Part shown: positions 10,177 through 23,376 of the stretch, in pieces
Numbering within the stretch: the stretch's first letter is position 1
Layout of the letters: the number at the start of each line of letters is the position of its first letter
NCBI GenBank assembly: GCA_020746875.1
Contig: JAGTJL010000048.1
Location: 1 to 64,000, forward strand
Length of the DNA stretch: 64,000 nt
Origin: Rhexocercosporidium sp. MPI-PUGE-AT-0058
Taxonomy: Eukaryota > Ascomycota > Leotiomycetes > Helotiales
Reading direction: 5' to 3'
The notes under the pieces: model-generated
Databases searched by the model: none
Told to the model about the DNA's origin: nothing
What the model saw: only the letters and a program-made list of their open reading frames with translations
Position numbers and translations under genes: made by a program

Positions 10177-11656
10177 GCCATACGAAGACCAACTTTCGGC
10201 TCCCCGGATATCCTAGAGGTCTGGTTCTGGTGGTGTCGGGAAGAAGGTTGCCTTGAGCATTTAGAGATCTTCTGGCTCTTTTGGGAGTATCAATTATTTT
10301 CTGTCGCTTTCTTTTCCTTTTACGCGGGCTTTCTTTCCGAGTTTTTGCTTCCTGTTCTTTTAAGTTATATATATTTGCGAGATATAATCGACGACGGAGT
10401 TTAGGAAAGTATTTATTATTACTTAAGGCTTCGTATTGCGTTTAATATCTAATTAATAATCTTTTTATCTTATTTACAGCTATCTCTCGCAACTTTATAA
10501 TCGCAAGTATCTTATCCAGACTCCCTAGAAAGGATACCTTTTATAAGCAGAAGTAATATTATAAGTTAATAAGCTCGAGGCTTAGAATCTTAGATAATAT
10601 ATTTAAAGAGATCGTAAAACTAATTAGTAAAATAAGCGGATCTGCAAGACGTATATATCGTTTTTCTGTCTAAATTCGAAACGGATCGATTAAAAAAGAG
10701 GCTTCTTTAAATTTAAATAATTAATTAAATGCAAAAACAGAGATAATAAGGCTTATTTCTCGGCACGCTATCGCTATGATTTGTATTTAAACTGCTATTG
10801 CTTAATCTAGTAATAAGGATCGGTATAATATATAAAACAAGAAGATTAGAGGATATAATATTATAAAACGTAAATAATCTCGACGTTAGCAAGCTTTAGC
10901 TCTCTTATTAGTGCGAAGGACCTCGCAAAAGGCTTATTTACGTAAGAGCGCAGGAGTTCACTCTTAAAGAGCTTTAAGATATTATTTCTTCGGTAGCTAG
11001 CGTATTTTCGCACGCTTAAATTAGACTTTTATTATAATATTACGAAAAATAAGCAGTATTAGCGATAAAATAAAATGAAATTCCGGACGAGTTATTAATA
11101 TCGAAGTAATTAATTTCGTCTTCAGCTTTATTATCTATTATTATATCTGCTTTATCTTCTAAATCTAATCTGCTTATTCATTTGCTATATATATTAGCAA
11201 GCTAATAATTATCGCTGCTAATAACGATATTTTTATCTACGTTATAGCCAACGATTAAACAGCTAATATCGTTATATATTTAATAATTAATTATTACTGA
11301 GAGAATCGCGGGAGTATATAATCCTTCGGACCGGTCGGTTTCAGCGATTAATAATATAATAAAAGTTGCGATGCCTTTTATACAAGCTTAATCGACCTGT
11401 TTATTAAAGATCCTAGAGAATTCGTTAAGCAAGCATACAGAGTATCTATTAATAACGAAGACTTCTATTATATATATTTACGTATAAAAAAAGTTTTGAA
11501 ATTAATTTTTAAAAATATAATTTCTGTTAATATTCTTTTTTATAATAATAAATATATATAAAGAAAAGAAGTAAGCGGATAACGTTAGAATTTTAAAGAA
11601 CTAATAATTTTAGTAAAGCTCCGTTCCGTTATGCTAAGGGCAGCTACTCGCACTAG
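10177..11656 (-). pseudogene. RIPed paralogue of the 7394-7948 gene, with a longer 3' part
   Basis: Read on the minus strand from 11656 to about 11033, this aligns to 7289-7890. Differences are dominated by C-to-T and G-to-A changes. Beyond 11033 the two diverge. Here a readable frame continues for over 100 codons with RIP-type stops, then a basic tail (RKRKRKRQK) near 10320 in sequence that is again of normal GC. So this copy probably keeps the ancestral longer gene. The leader part of the same module lies at 27986-28200, displaced by insertion of element A at CTAG (11653-11656). RIP extends beyond the duplicated segment to about 10360. Confidence 0.7.
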
Positions 11657-11937
11657 TGTGGTGGGGTTGACCTCAGAGGCCCATTTGTCACGTGATTGAG
11701 CTGCATCTTGCTGTATTTAAGATAGCCTCTAAAGCAACGTCCTTCAAGTATAATAACGATTCTTATTATTATAACTTTTCTTTCTTATTTAAATTATATT
11801 TTTTCCTTCCCTTAATAAATTATATTCCTTAAATATATAATATCTTTAATATTCGTTAAATAGGTATTTCTTACGTTTATCCTCCGGCACTTGCTTTGCT
11901 ATTCTTTTATTATATACTTAATGTTTTTCTTTTTATA
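11657..11937 (+). repeat. 5' LTR of gypsy A
   Basis: Starts TGTGGTGGGGTTGACCTCAG and matches 27705-27985, 48834-49110 and 49223-49502. The first 100 bp are nearly undamaged, while the 3' part is RIPed. Confidence 0.85.
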
Positions 11938-12839
11938 TATTTTAATAACCGACGCAAGGAGTAAATAGAAAAGCTAGAATAAAGTACGTAAAGAAGCTTA
12001 AAAGCTCCTTATGCTAATTATAAAGACCGAAACTAATAAATGCTCGAACTAATATAAACTTATTTATTTAAAGATCTCTTAGCCTTTAAAGCAGAACCAG
12101 ATACGGCACCTCGATAATCTCTTATAATATAATAAAAAGTACAGGAAGTCTAAAGGGAAACTACTTACCTTTAATATGAGAATACTTAGATTACTGGAAA
12201 TGCTAGCTTTAGTACGTGGAGCATCGATGCTGGAAAAGTCGGATCGAAAATAGCCGGATTACGCTATTAGAAACGCCTTAACCGATATTAAAATATATTC
12301 AATACTTCGGAAAACGAGAAGTAAATTATTTAAAATAAATCCGGTAATTTTAACGCTAATCGCACTTTTAATAGGCGTATCTATTATTCTTTTCTTCTTC
12401 TTTTTCCGTTAAGAGCCCACTTTAGGCTAGCGAGATAAAGCTTAATAGAAAAGTATACGGGGTTTTACTTTATGCTTTTTTAATTAATTTCGGTCTTAAG
12501 TTATTTTACGCCGAAATTAACTTTAATAATAATAAAGCTTTAGTATTTAACGAGATTTATTTACTTCGCTTAAGCTTATACGTTCGTTTATTATAAGAAT
12601 AAGAGGCTTAGACTTCGGCGTTTTTCGGGCTTTATTACCCTAAGAGAAGCTTAAAGTTATAAGCTTTTTAATTTAATATTTTACTTATATATCTTCTTTA
12701 TTTTCTCGAGCTCGTATATTCTTTTTTTTTTAATATAATATATTATATCTTTTATTTTTTTATTAATAATATTAAGCGTATTTACTTTTTAATAAATTAT
12801 TAATTTTATTAAGAAAAATTAATTATATTCGAAAACGAT

Positions 12840-14620
12840 ATTAAAAATAACGCTTTTAGCGGTAATTTAAAGGGCAAAAAGCTTAAACGACTTATTAATA
12901 ACTTTTCTACAACCCGAGGAAGTTCTGCGACCTTAATTATAAATTATTCTATTATTAAGACTGACTTTATAGGCTTTGCAAGCTCTTTTACTTTTATATT
13001 TACTAAACTTTTAATAAAGTTTAATATCGTTGGAATTATTAGCTTTACCTTATTATAACTACCGAAAATACTTATAAACGATGCTTTAATTACTAATAAG
13101 AGAAAGAAGAGAAACAGAGGCGGCGGTAGTAATTTACGATAAAATATATTTAATTATAACTAAAGCAGTAGCTATTTAGAAAGTTTTAATATAAGAGCTC
13201 AGGCCGCCTCTTAAGTTCTACCGGCTTATATAATACTTACTTAGCTTATATATTCTTAATTTATATTATATTTGCCTCCGAAGCAAAAGGGACTTAATCC
13301 CGCTAATATAAGTTATACAGCACCGCTTCAGGCTCAAATTACTTCCGCTTAAGCTTTTTAATTAATACGACTTGCGCTAAGATAATATAAACTTACTGAA
13401 ACCTTTATATTATACGGAATAAACGAGGCTCTAAATAGTTATTATTATGAATCTGCTTTTAATAATATAACGTTTTAATAACTTATATCTCAAGCCGCAC
13501 GACTTACTACGGACTTTATTAAAGGACTTCCTTATTTCGTAATAGCTTAAGCTATACCAACCTTAAGTACCTTTAATTACTTATACTTTAACAGGAATAA
13601 TATTATTAAGTTCTTTAAGACCTTAAAGCAGCTCTTTACGACTTAAAGCATCACGGATAACGCCGAAAAAAAACAGTACGTCGTAGACTACTGCACTCTC
13701 GAAGTAAGCCAAAACATCGAGTAGCTCCCCGACTTCCTTAATAGTACTTATTAAGAATTAATTAAAGAAATTATAAGAAAATACCGAACGTTCGACCTTA
13801 AGTAATATCGTTATACTTTTTAAAACTTAAAGAAAATATTTAATAATTTTAAATATATTATAAAAGATGCTTTTAAATCTCAATCTTAATAATTTCTCCG
13901 AGCTTTTAGAGAAGTTAGTCGAGCTTATATATAAAAGAAAATTATTACGAAATAATAAATAATTATAAAGTTTTTAGTAGCTTTATTTAAATACTTAAGG
14001 CGGAAGGCCGGAACTTTTATAAAAGATAATAATACTTTTAATACGGAAAATATATAATCTTTCGATGAAATATACGCTAAAATAAAAGGCTTATTTTAAG
14101 TCGAGCGGGAAATCGATACTTTAATTAAAGAAAAAGCATTATTTATGCGAATTACTTAGGCCGACCGTCTTCGACTGAAATCGAGTAATAGTAAAACTCC
14201 CTTTTTAGCGGCATAATTCGAGGGGCTTAACTTTATAGCTCGCCCCGAGCTTATAAGATATAAGGATAATTCTTTAGCTCGGGAGATTAACGACGTCTTT
14301 AAGAAGAATTCGGTGCTTTATCTTAAACTGAATTAGAAAAGATATATTCGAGAAGAAGTTATTTTTATTATTAAGAGGCTGACTCGCGATATTAATTAGG
14401 TTATAAAACGGGATATTAATACGATTACGAAAGAACTAAATAACTTACGTATTTTATACGTTATCGTAAAAAAAAAAAAGAATTTAAAGTTAATAATTGA
14501 AATTAAAGCTTTATTTACTTATAAGTCGATCGTATACTTTAAAGAAGCTGAGATATTTTATTAAGATTCTAAAATAAGCTCTAGATATGATTGACGTTTT
14601 AATATAAAGGACGATATAAG
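12840..14620 (+). pseudogene. Gag of gypsy A (RIPed)
   Basis: A frame with RIP-type stops contains, near 13570-13900, a Gag core reading FKTLKQLFTT, then DYCTLEV, PDFLNSTY and KEIIRKYRTF. This is the layout of Gag from fungal gypsy elements whose RT matches the one at 19.4 kb. The parallel copy at 51.55-51.85 kb supports the reading. The pogo transposon at 14623 interrupts the downstream part, which resumes at 16458. Confidence 0.65.
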
Positions 14621-14622
14621 TA

Positions 14623-16455
14623 ACGTCTCACCCCTGCTTTTGGCCCACCCTTATATTTGGCCCACCTCGCGTAATTCCAATACTTGACATTCAATACTTA
14701 ATAACTTTATATTACGTTAACTTATATACAAGATATTATAGAATCTAATTCTCCTCCTAATTCTGGTTCTAAAGACTCAATTTAACGTTCTCTAACTGCG
14801 ATTTGAGCCTCCTTAATAGCACGTGTTATAGCGAACTTGGAATTTGAATTAATTCGGACCTTTCGCTTTTTCTTTGGCCTTAATTGCTTTAATCTCTCTT
14901 CCAACTCTTTAATCCTTATATTTGCCTTCCCTAATTCGTAGTCTTTTTCATTAATTCCCTTTATAACTTTCTTAAAAAGCAAACGTTACGTTAGAAGTTG
15001 ATCATATGATCCGCTAACTAAAGTACGAATCTGTACGTATAAATCTTTCTTAGCCCTTAGAGTTTGAACCTCAATTAAAGTATTAAATACCTCCGGAAGT
15101 AGTATTAGCGGCTCTTGAGGCTTTAGAAGAGATGCATTTATTAAATTATTACTATTTTCCAGTAACAAAGGGCTTATTAAAAGCTTAGCTACAGATACCG
15201 GCCATAATCCCGTAATTCTCTACCCCGCCTTGATATTAAAAGAGGTAATACTCTCTTAACGGGCCTTTTAATAGCAGATAAGGAAGTTGCGCTTACTAAT
15301 TGGAGTAGAGTCGATTAAAGAACTCAACTTTTGCAGTTCTTTCCGGTAAGCACGCTTCAAAACAAAGAAAACCGTCAAATCCAAGGGTTATAAGACGTAT
15401 GACGTATGTGCGAGTAAGAATAGAAAGTATATATTATATTCAAGGCACTTCCAAAGGAATTCCGTAGTTTTATGGCTCCCGTGACCGTTTAGAATAAGAA
15501 GTCTTACTGAATGATCACGTGGATCCGTTTAAGGAATAAACACCTTCACCAGCTATTCAAGAGCCGTATCGTCAGTCGTCCACCCATTGTCGGTTGCAGC
15601 GAAGTGCCAGTCGTTGAATACGTCTAATTAAGACGGAAACCACTGCTGCTGCACTGATTTTCCCTTGTAAATTACAAGAGGTTATATGGAGACCCCTATA
15701 GCAGAGATACACTCAATGATTGTCGTCTAAGCACGTGAACCTAGCTGTTTTCCTTGAATCTTGCGGCTCTCAACGCTCCCTATAATATATCCGTTAAGAC
15801 TATAGCCTTCTATAATACCAGTCTCGTCCATATTCCATCGTTGACAAGCTGGAATAGCCTTAATAGCCGGAATCTCTAATTTTTAGAACCACGGCCTAAT
15901 AACTTCGGAACAAGCGGCATTAATACGTACAAAATCAACGTAAATTTGCCTCTTAGTCTTTAGAACAGGATTACGTGCCAAAAACCGTATCATCCAGTGT
16001 TTTCCTAATAATAAGTGGTCTCCTTAAAGCGCCAAAAGTCTCTCTTCAAACACCTTGATTTGTGTATGCGTAACTCCATAGCTAAGAGACTCCTGAGTCA
16101 AAATCCAATTAGTCAATCGATTCTCTATCACCGTAAGTAACCTTTGCAAGTAATTAAAGGCCTTTTTACGTAATTAAGTCGTCTCATTGCGATAGCGGAG
16201 TGTGAACCTTGGAATACCCCACTCTAAACATGCCTTTCGTAAAGACTTGCTATTTGCAACCTCTTCAAGAGCACACATAACGTCGTACTCAGTATATTCA
16301 AGCTTCATAATGAAAACAATACGAATTCCAAATTTGAAAAGAATCGATTAAAGAATAAAAAAGTAACTAAGTATTCAAGTTAGTAAGTATGAAAAGCGGT
16401 GAACTAAGCGAGGTGGGCCAAATGTAAGGGTGGGCCAAAAGCAGGAGTGAGACGT
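14623..16455 (-). mobile_element. pogo/Fot1-type DNA transposon (1833 bp) with 48-bp TIRs
   Basis: The ends are inverted repeats starting ACGTCTCACCCCTGCTTTTG, 48 bp with two C/T mismatches. TA stands on both sides (14621-14622 and 16456-16457). The homologous site without the insertion is visible in the other family A copy at about 52600-52625, which confirms the TA target. The element carries one transposase gene on the minus strand. Confidence 0.93.
14782..16308 (-). pseudogene. pogo/Fot1-family transposase (DDE_1), RIP-damaged
   Basis: Translation starts at ATG 16308 with MKLEYTEYDVMCALEEVAN and a helix-turn-helix region (SLRKACLEWGIPRFTLR), as in fungal CENP-B/pogo transposases. The DDE catalytic domain is visible: MDETGI carries the first Asp, and LILNGHGSH shows the second Asp position as Asn (G-to-A). 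The C-terminal coiled region reads LEERLKQLRPKKKRKVRIN near 14900, typical of this family, and ends at 14782. A handful of stops (TAA/TAG from Gln/Trp codons) break the frame. It is less damaged than the surrounding gypsy element. Confidence 0.9.
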
Positions 16456-16457
16456 TA

Positions 16458-19400
16458 CCGGATGCTTTTTTTACTTTAATAAGCCAATTCTGGATATTAA
16501 ACTTTAAGGATTTTATAAGTATTAAAATTAATATTACGAGTTTAAGAAATAGCTTAGTTTAAGAATTATTTATAAGAATAAAAATAATTATATTTATATA
16601 AGCTTTTAAAAAGAAGGAATAGAAGCTTAAGCAGTTTAATTTCCTCGGGATAAATTAAGGAAAGAAGTCCTTATTTTATGAATAATTAATATAAAAAAAG
16701 ACTTAAATTTAAGGCGAAAAGAAGAAGTAATCCAGAAGAAGCTCCGGGACGCTTAAGAAGCTCTTTTAGCTTAATAAAATATTATACTAAAGTTAGCCTT
16801 AAAAGGACTAATACTAGAAGCAAATTAAAAGCCCCAAGATTATTTAAATATTCTTGTTATCCAATTCTTTAATATAATAAGATTAGTTAACGTTTAAAAC
16901 GTATTTATTACCTCCGATTTAAAAGAAATAAATAATAGCTTCGAAATAATACTTGCGGAAATAAGACGATAAAATACCGCTACTTTTAAAGTAATAATAA
17001 AAGCCGAATTATATATAACCGGAATTTTATTCTAAGAACGTCTTAAAGCTTAAGCTAATTACGGAAGATTAAAAGCTCGCGAAGAAATTAAAAATACTAT
17101 CAGATTTTAAGAATTTATAAACGTGGACCTTCTAGCCAAAGTATTTAAAGTAAAACCTATTCGGATTATTATAAAGGATAATAGTAATAATATTATTTTT
17201 AAGAAATTAAAAGAAGCTATTCTAATCGTAAATCGAAAAGGACTGATTACTGCTAAATTACCCTTTACGAGAACTGTTTAGAAACGCGCTGAAAATAATT
17301 TACTTATTGCCGTTAAGGCGACTTTAGGCCGACCTCGCGTATATTAGGCGCTGTCGCAAAATAATTATACGTTAAATAATACGCTGAATAAGCTTTTTAC
17401 TTAAAAAGAGCTTCTTGGAAATTTAATCTTAAAAGAAATCCTTATTTTAATCGACTTATTAAGAATAAGTCGACCGAAGACTATTAATTAAGAGATTTAG
17501 GACTAAATCGCTATTATTAGTATTAAGATTATAGAGTATATAAAAGCTCTTTAGGACTGCGATTAAAAAAGGAATAATATTATATTTTAACGCCCCTTAT
17601 TACTTTAAGCTGATATTTCGGATTTTATATTAAAAGAACTGCGAGCTTCGCGACAGTTTAGACGCATTTTCCTTAAATAAGAATAACGAATTATTACTTA
17701 CTTTACCGTATCTCGAGCTAAACTTACGTATAAGCTCTAAGTTTAATAAAAGAAATAGAAATATTAAGTCTTTTTAGTATAAGAAATACTAATTTAGTAA
17801 TTAATTTTCTGGCTATTACTAAGCTTAATTCCTTTCTTTAGCCCGGTGCTTACAATCTTAATTGCTATTTTAATAGCGTTTTAAAGAATAATAGTTTTAA
17901 AAAAGGAATTTAAAGTCGATTTATTATTAATCGCTAAAGTTTACTTAATCGATACACTTTAAGGACTGAATTATAAGTAATACTTTCTAACGCCGAAATA
18001 TGTGATTATTATACTTAAGAGGACGAGACTTAATAATATTTAAGCCATTCTTAATTCCGGCGCAAAAGTCAGTTATATATCTTATAATACTGCCGTTTAA
18101 TTAAAAGTCCTTATTATAAAAAGCGATTTTATAGCTTTAAAGAGTATTATAAGCGCAAAATCGCGATTTCTGGGATATACGGATAACGTTTCGGTTATAA
18201 TAGGAGATTATATTATTCTTATTAAGTTTTATATTATAAATATCCCAGGTATTAGAATTATTCTTGGATTTTTATTCTTTCGAATTGCGCGCGTTTTATT
18301 TAAATACTTATTTAATACGAAAAGCGGTTTAGTTTACGTTAACTTATAAAATAAGATTACGTAATTAATTATTATTATTAAAATAGCTAAACTTATAAAA
18401 TACGCTAGAAGCATCGAAGCTGCGAAGTCTGAGAGCTAAGCTAGTAGAATATTATTAAATCCGGAATTAGATTACTTAGAGTCCGAAACTGACTCGGGAA
18501 ACGAGTAACTAATTATAATTAAAGCTTTATAGTTAATATTGTCGAATACTCTCTAAAAGATACTTCCTTTAAGCTCGAAGACAAGCTTTTCTATAAGAAG
18601 GACAAAGAAACTTCTAGTAATAAAAGCAATTCCTCTTTTAAAGACGTCTTATATATTTTTATTGAATATATAAAGCGAAAATTCATAATTTTAAAGACGG
18701 ACTTTTATAATTACCTTTTTTATAAAGATTTTATTGAAGCTCCTTTCGGTAAAGAACGCGTATTTAATATTATATTAACTGAGAAAATCGAGCTTACTTT
18801 TTAATTTATTACGAATTATAATATTTTATTAATAACGTTTTTATTTAAAAAATATAAATAAATTTCGCAGGTTTATATTATATATAAAACGAAAAATAAA
18901 AAAATTAAGCTTATAGATTAAATAAATAAAATAAAAAATACGCCCGGAGGCCGTAAAAACTAATACAAAGCTTTTAAAGAAAGAGACTTTCTTTAGAAAT
19001 AAGTTAAAAAATATTAAAATATCTTACTTCTTTATTTTGCCGACTTTCCTCGTGGATTTAAGATTACGGAAAAGCGACTTATTACTTTAGATATTAAAAA
19101 TATATTATAATTAAAAGAAAAAGCTCTCTTCGACGAAATTATATTAAATTAAGAAAGTGTTATTATATTTAATTAAATTAAGTATAAGAAGTTCCATAAA
19201 GATATTTCGCTATTTATAATTATTAAGATAATAGATTATAAAGCCTGGTAAGTATTATATTTTTTATTCCTTAAAGTATTAGCTCCCGAAGTCAGGAAGA
19301 TAATAAAAGACAGATTTAACCGTAAGGTTTTCGAACTCTTTGAAAGGCTATATTACAACGCTTAGTTCTTAATTAAGAAGAAGGAATTAAGAAAATACCG

Positions 19401-22200
19401 CTTAATTAATTCGGCAATTATACTTAACGCAATTACTTTAAAAGACGCTAATTTATCTTTTTCTATTAACGAATTTTTAAAGGAATTTATAAAGTGCTAT
19501 ATCGCGAGCCTAATAAACTTATATTTAAGTTATAATTAATAAGTATTATATTAAAGTAGCCGAGATATGACGGCCTTTTTTATACCTGGCATCGGACTAG
19601 TCCGAAACACGACGCTATCTTAAGAAATTATAAATTTTATTACTTAATTTATAAAAGCAATCGATAAAATACTAAAAGATATTATGCTTTTTATTATAAT
19701 GCCGTTTTTAGACGACGTTAGCGTAAAAAGATTATATATAAATTATAATCGGAAGGAAGCACGGCCTGGAATTCGCTAGTTTATCCTTAAATACTTTCTT
19801 AACTTTAATAAGACGCTAGAATGCCTTAAGCGCGCTAAAGCTATTATAAGCTTTAAATCGCAGTTCTGTCGCAATAATATAAACGTCGTTAGTTACGTAT
19901 ATAATTTATAAGAAAGAGAACTTTTAATTATATACTTAATTAAAGTGTAGAAATAAAAAGAATTTAAGAATATTATAAAAGTTAAAAGATTTTTAAGTTT
20001 AATTATTTATTTCTATATTTAAATTAAAGATTTTCGTTTATTAGCCGAGCTATTATACGACTTTATTAAAAAAGAAATTAAATTTATATAAAATCTCGCA
20101 ACTTATAGCTAAGTAATAAAAACCTTTTAAGATATCTTATATTCTTTCCTAATGCTTTATAAAATCGACTACTTTAAGAGCGCTGGCGAAATCGTCGTTT
20201 CTATAGATTTCAATAGAATCGAATAAGGTAGTTTCTTTAGTCAGCGTAATCCGAAAAATAATAAGCTTAAACTAATAAGGTATAAAAGCGGCTTTTAGAC
20301 GAAGGCAGAACGAGATTACGACGTTATAAAAAGAAAATATAAAAGTATACTTTTAATTCTTAAGAAGCTTAAAATCTGGCTTATAAAAGTCTATTTTATT
20401 ATAAAGATTAACGTAAATATTCTTATTACTTAACTTAAAGGAGTTGCTTACGACTATTTTAATATAATACTTACTTATTAACTCGCCTAGATTAAGCTTT
20501 TCGACTTTAAAGTGCGTTATATTAAAGGTATTACGTATATAATAGTAAATGCTCTCTTAAGAAGACTTAAATACCTTAAGGATATTAAAGAAAATACCGA
20601 AAATAATAACGATAAGGATTGGATTTTAATTAAGCTTAGTGCGATTGGAATTTGCCTAGTAGAAGCGGAAAGTACGAAAGATTTAATAAAAGAGCTCAAG
20701 ACTTTCGATAACCTTAAGCTAACCCGAAGACGCGATATTCTTATTAATATAAAGCGAAAAGTCCAAGAACTACGAGATAAGTCGAACGATTAAGTAATAC
20801 TTAATAGCGACTCGAGTATAAACTAAGAGAGCGAAGCGGATTTATTAATATTTTTAAAATACTATAAAAAGTATTATTAAAAGATAATTACTTACTTAAT
20901 TACGCTTAAGATTCCGAAAAGTATAGATTTAAAAGCTTTTTGTATATTTAAAAAAGAAGTATTATTATATAAAGTTTATAATTAACGTATTTAAAGACTT
21001 TTATTAAAAGGCGTATTTATTAAATTCGTTATTAATACCAATAAAGATAAGGCATATATTTTACGAAGCTATTATAATAATTCCGGTTATAAAAGAAGGG
21101 AAAGTATATATTACCGCATTTCTTAGCGTTATTTCTGGAAGAGCTATTTTAAGGATTCTGCGGAATTCGTTAAAATATACGATAAGTGCATATTACGTAA
21201 TATTAAGCGATAAGAAGAACTTATAATTTTAACTACTTTAAACGGACTTATAAAAAAATAAGCGCTAAATATCACTTTTATATTAATATAAAACGGAAAG
21301 AAGTATTTTGTTAGCGCCCGGGACGATATAAGCGGTTAAGTCGAAGTTAAGGCGCTTGCTTCGAAGGAGGCTAAAAGTATTACTGATTTTATTTAATAAG
21401 ATATTATTTGCCAATACGGGCTGTTTTAAAAGCTGGTAGTCAATGGAAGCACGGAGAATATAAGCGAAGTCGTTAATTTATTAAATAAAATAGAAATTCG
21501 ACGAATTCAAATATCGGCTTATAACGTAAAAGCTAATAATATAATCGAGCGAGGATATAACCTTATTAAGAATACTTTATTTAAAATAAAAGGAAACTGG
21601 ATAAGCTACTTATTAGCGGTTTTATTCGCTGACCGTATTATAATTTATAAACTTATAAGCTATACCCCTTTTTATATAATTTACGGCAGAGAACTAGTTC
21701 TTCTTATCGAAATACGTTATTTTACTTAAAGAAGCCTTTTCTCGGAAGATATTAAGAGTATTAACGATTTAATTTATATTCGAATTCTTTAATATTAAAT
21801 ACGGAATAATAATATAAAGGAAATTAAGTTTTAAAAAATACGCCGTAAATAAGAAAGAAAAGAAGCTTTCGACGCAAAAAGGGATATTTAAAATAAGCTA
21901 TTATAAGTTAAAGACTTAATATTTAAGCACGATTTTATTTAGGAAATCGATATATTAAGGAATAAAAAGCTTGATTTTCGGTAACTAAGATTTTACGAAA
22001 TTTACGAGGCCTTTTTTAAAAAGAGTTATTATAAGCTAAAAGAGTTAAGAGTCGACGGTGTATTCTTCCGTAGTATTTTTGCAATTAATCGCTTTAAGCT
22101 GTTTTATAAACGAAAGCGTTTTATTTATTATAAAGACGACGAGCTTTTAGCGATAATTCAATATAATAATAATAAAGATTAACTTAAATCCAGTCTCGAG
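16458..22200 (+). pseudogene. Pol polyprotein of gypsy A: protease, RT, RNase H, integrase (RIPed)
   Basis: The RT starts near 19380 with KKELRKYRLINSAI and continues with SRDMTAFFIPGIGLVRNTTL; the catalytic FLDD is preserved at 19705-19716. The RNase H end and its VADALSR-like block fall near 20512-20600. The integrase zinc domain (YYRISQRYFWKSYFKDSAEF, CDKC) is near 21100-21200. The core follows near 21300-21700 (SARDDISG, VNGSTENI, ERGYNLIKNTL). RT, then RNase H, then integrase is the Ty3/gypsy order. RIP stops occur throughout. Confidence 0.85.
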
Positions 22201-23376
22201 GAGCGAAATTTATAAAGCTTTAAAGACCTTAAAGAGCTTACGAAACAAATTATATAAAATAATAAAATTATTATTAAAATACTTAAAAAGCTAACTTACG
22301 CGAAATAAAATTAATATTAAATCGTTACTTATTCTTTTAGCGAATAGCTTAATCGCTACGATTAATATTATTAATTATTTCTTATTATAATTCTCATAAC
22401 TCGTTACTTAGCGTTATCGAACGTTAAATTATAATAAAAACGTACTTTTTATATTTTACGAAAAGGACGAAGATTAAGGCATAATAGTAAAGGCATATAC
22501 TAAAATATTAAGAGCTCTCCCTTAAACAATAAAAAATCCTTTCAGCACTTCGAATACTATTTACGCTTATAAATACCCTCCGATCGCACTTATAAGTCGT
22601 TCCGCAACGATAATACCAGTATCCTAGTCGAGCCAAATAATATATTTGCGGTAGCTGCCCTTCGAATAATTCAGTATTACTAACGCTGGACGTATAAGCT
22701 CGAAAGCCTGTAAATATAATAATTATTAATATTTTATAAAGCTAAAAAAGCTCCTGAGAAACTCAGAGAGAGTTTTAGCCTTGTAAAGTAATTTAATTAA
22801 ATTAAGTCGATTATAGCTTGCGCTATAAAAAAGCAGAATCTAATTGAGCATTTATTCTTTATTAAATTTTAAGAAGAATTAAATAATAAGTCAGACGAAG
22901 TTCCTTCGACGAGCCGTTCCGGAGCGTTAATAATCTTAATATATTAATAAGTTAAGCGCTGAAAACGATAATCCCCCGAAATATACTGCCGAAGCAGGCT
23001 CGTATAATAAGTCTCCGAAAGTAATTAAAGACCAGAAATTCTTCTTTAATATTACTTAAATACTTTATAACAAGAAAGATTTACCTTAACTAAAATAACT
23101 CTTAAAGCTACAATAAATAAGTTATTAATTTGAAAAAAAAATATATAACGATTAAGAGGTTACGCGTAATTAGACGACTTAAGATCTGAAGGAGCTTACA
23201 GGGCCAAATGAATAAAACTAATTTATATATTTAAATAGACGATAAAGCGCGCGATAAGCTATAAGTTATTACGAAGGAAATAAATTATTATAACTACCTT
23301 ATACCGGTAATAAAAATCGTCAGATTTATTATTAATAATACAGAAGATTTATTAAAATATTAATAATTCTAATATA
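22200..23376 (+). other. Element A sequence downstream of integrase, unidentified
   Basis: RIP-type sequence with stretches that look like former coding DNA on the plus strand (for example around 22540-23100), but no domain that I can name. It ends at the mariner insertion. Confidence 0.4.
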
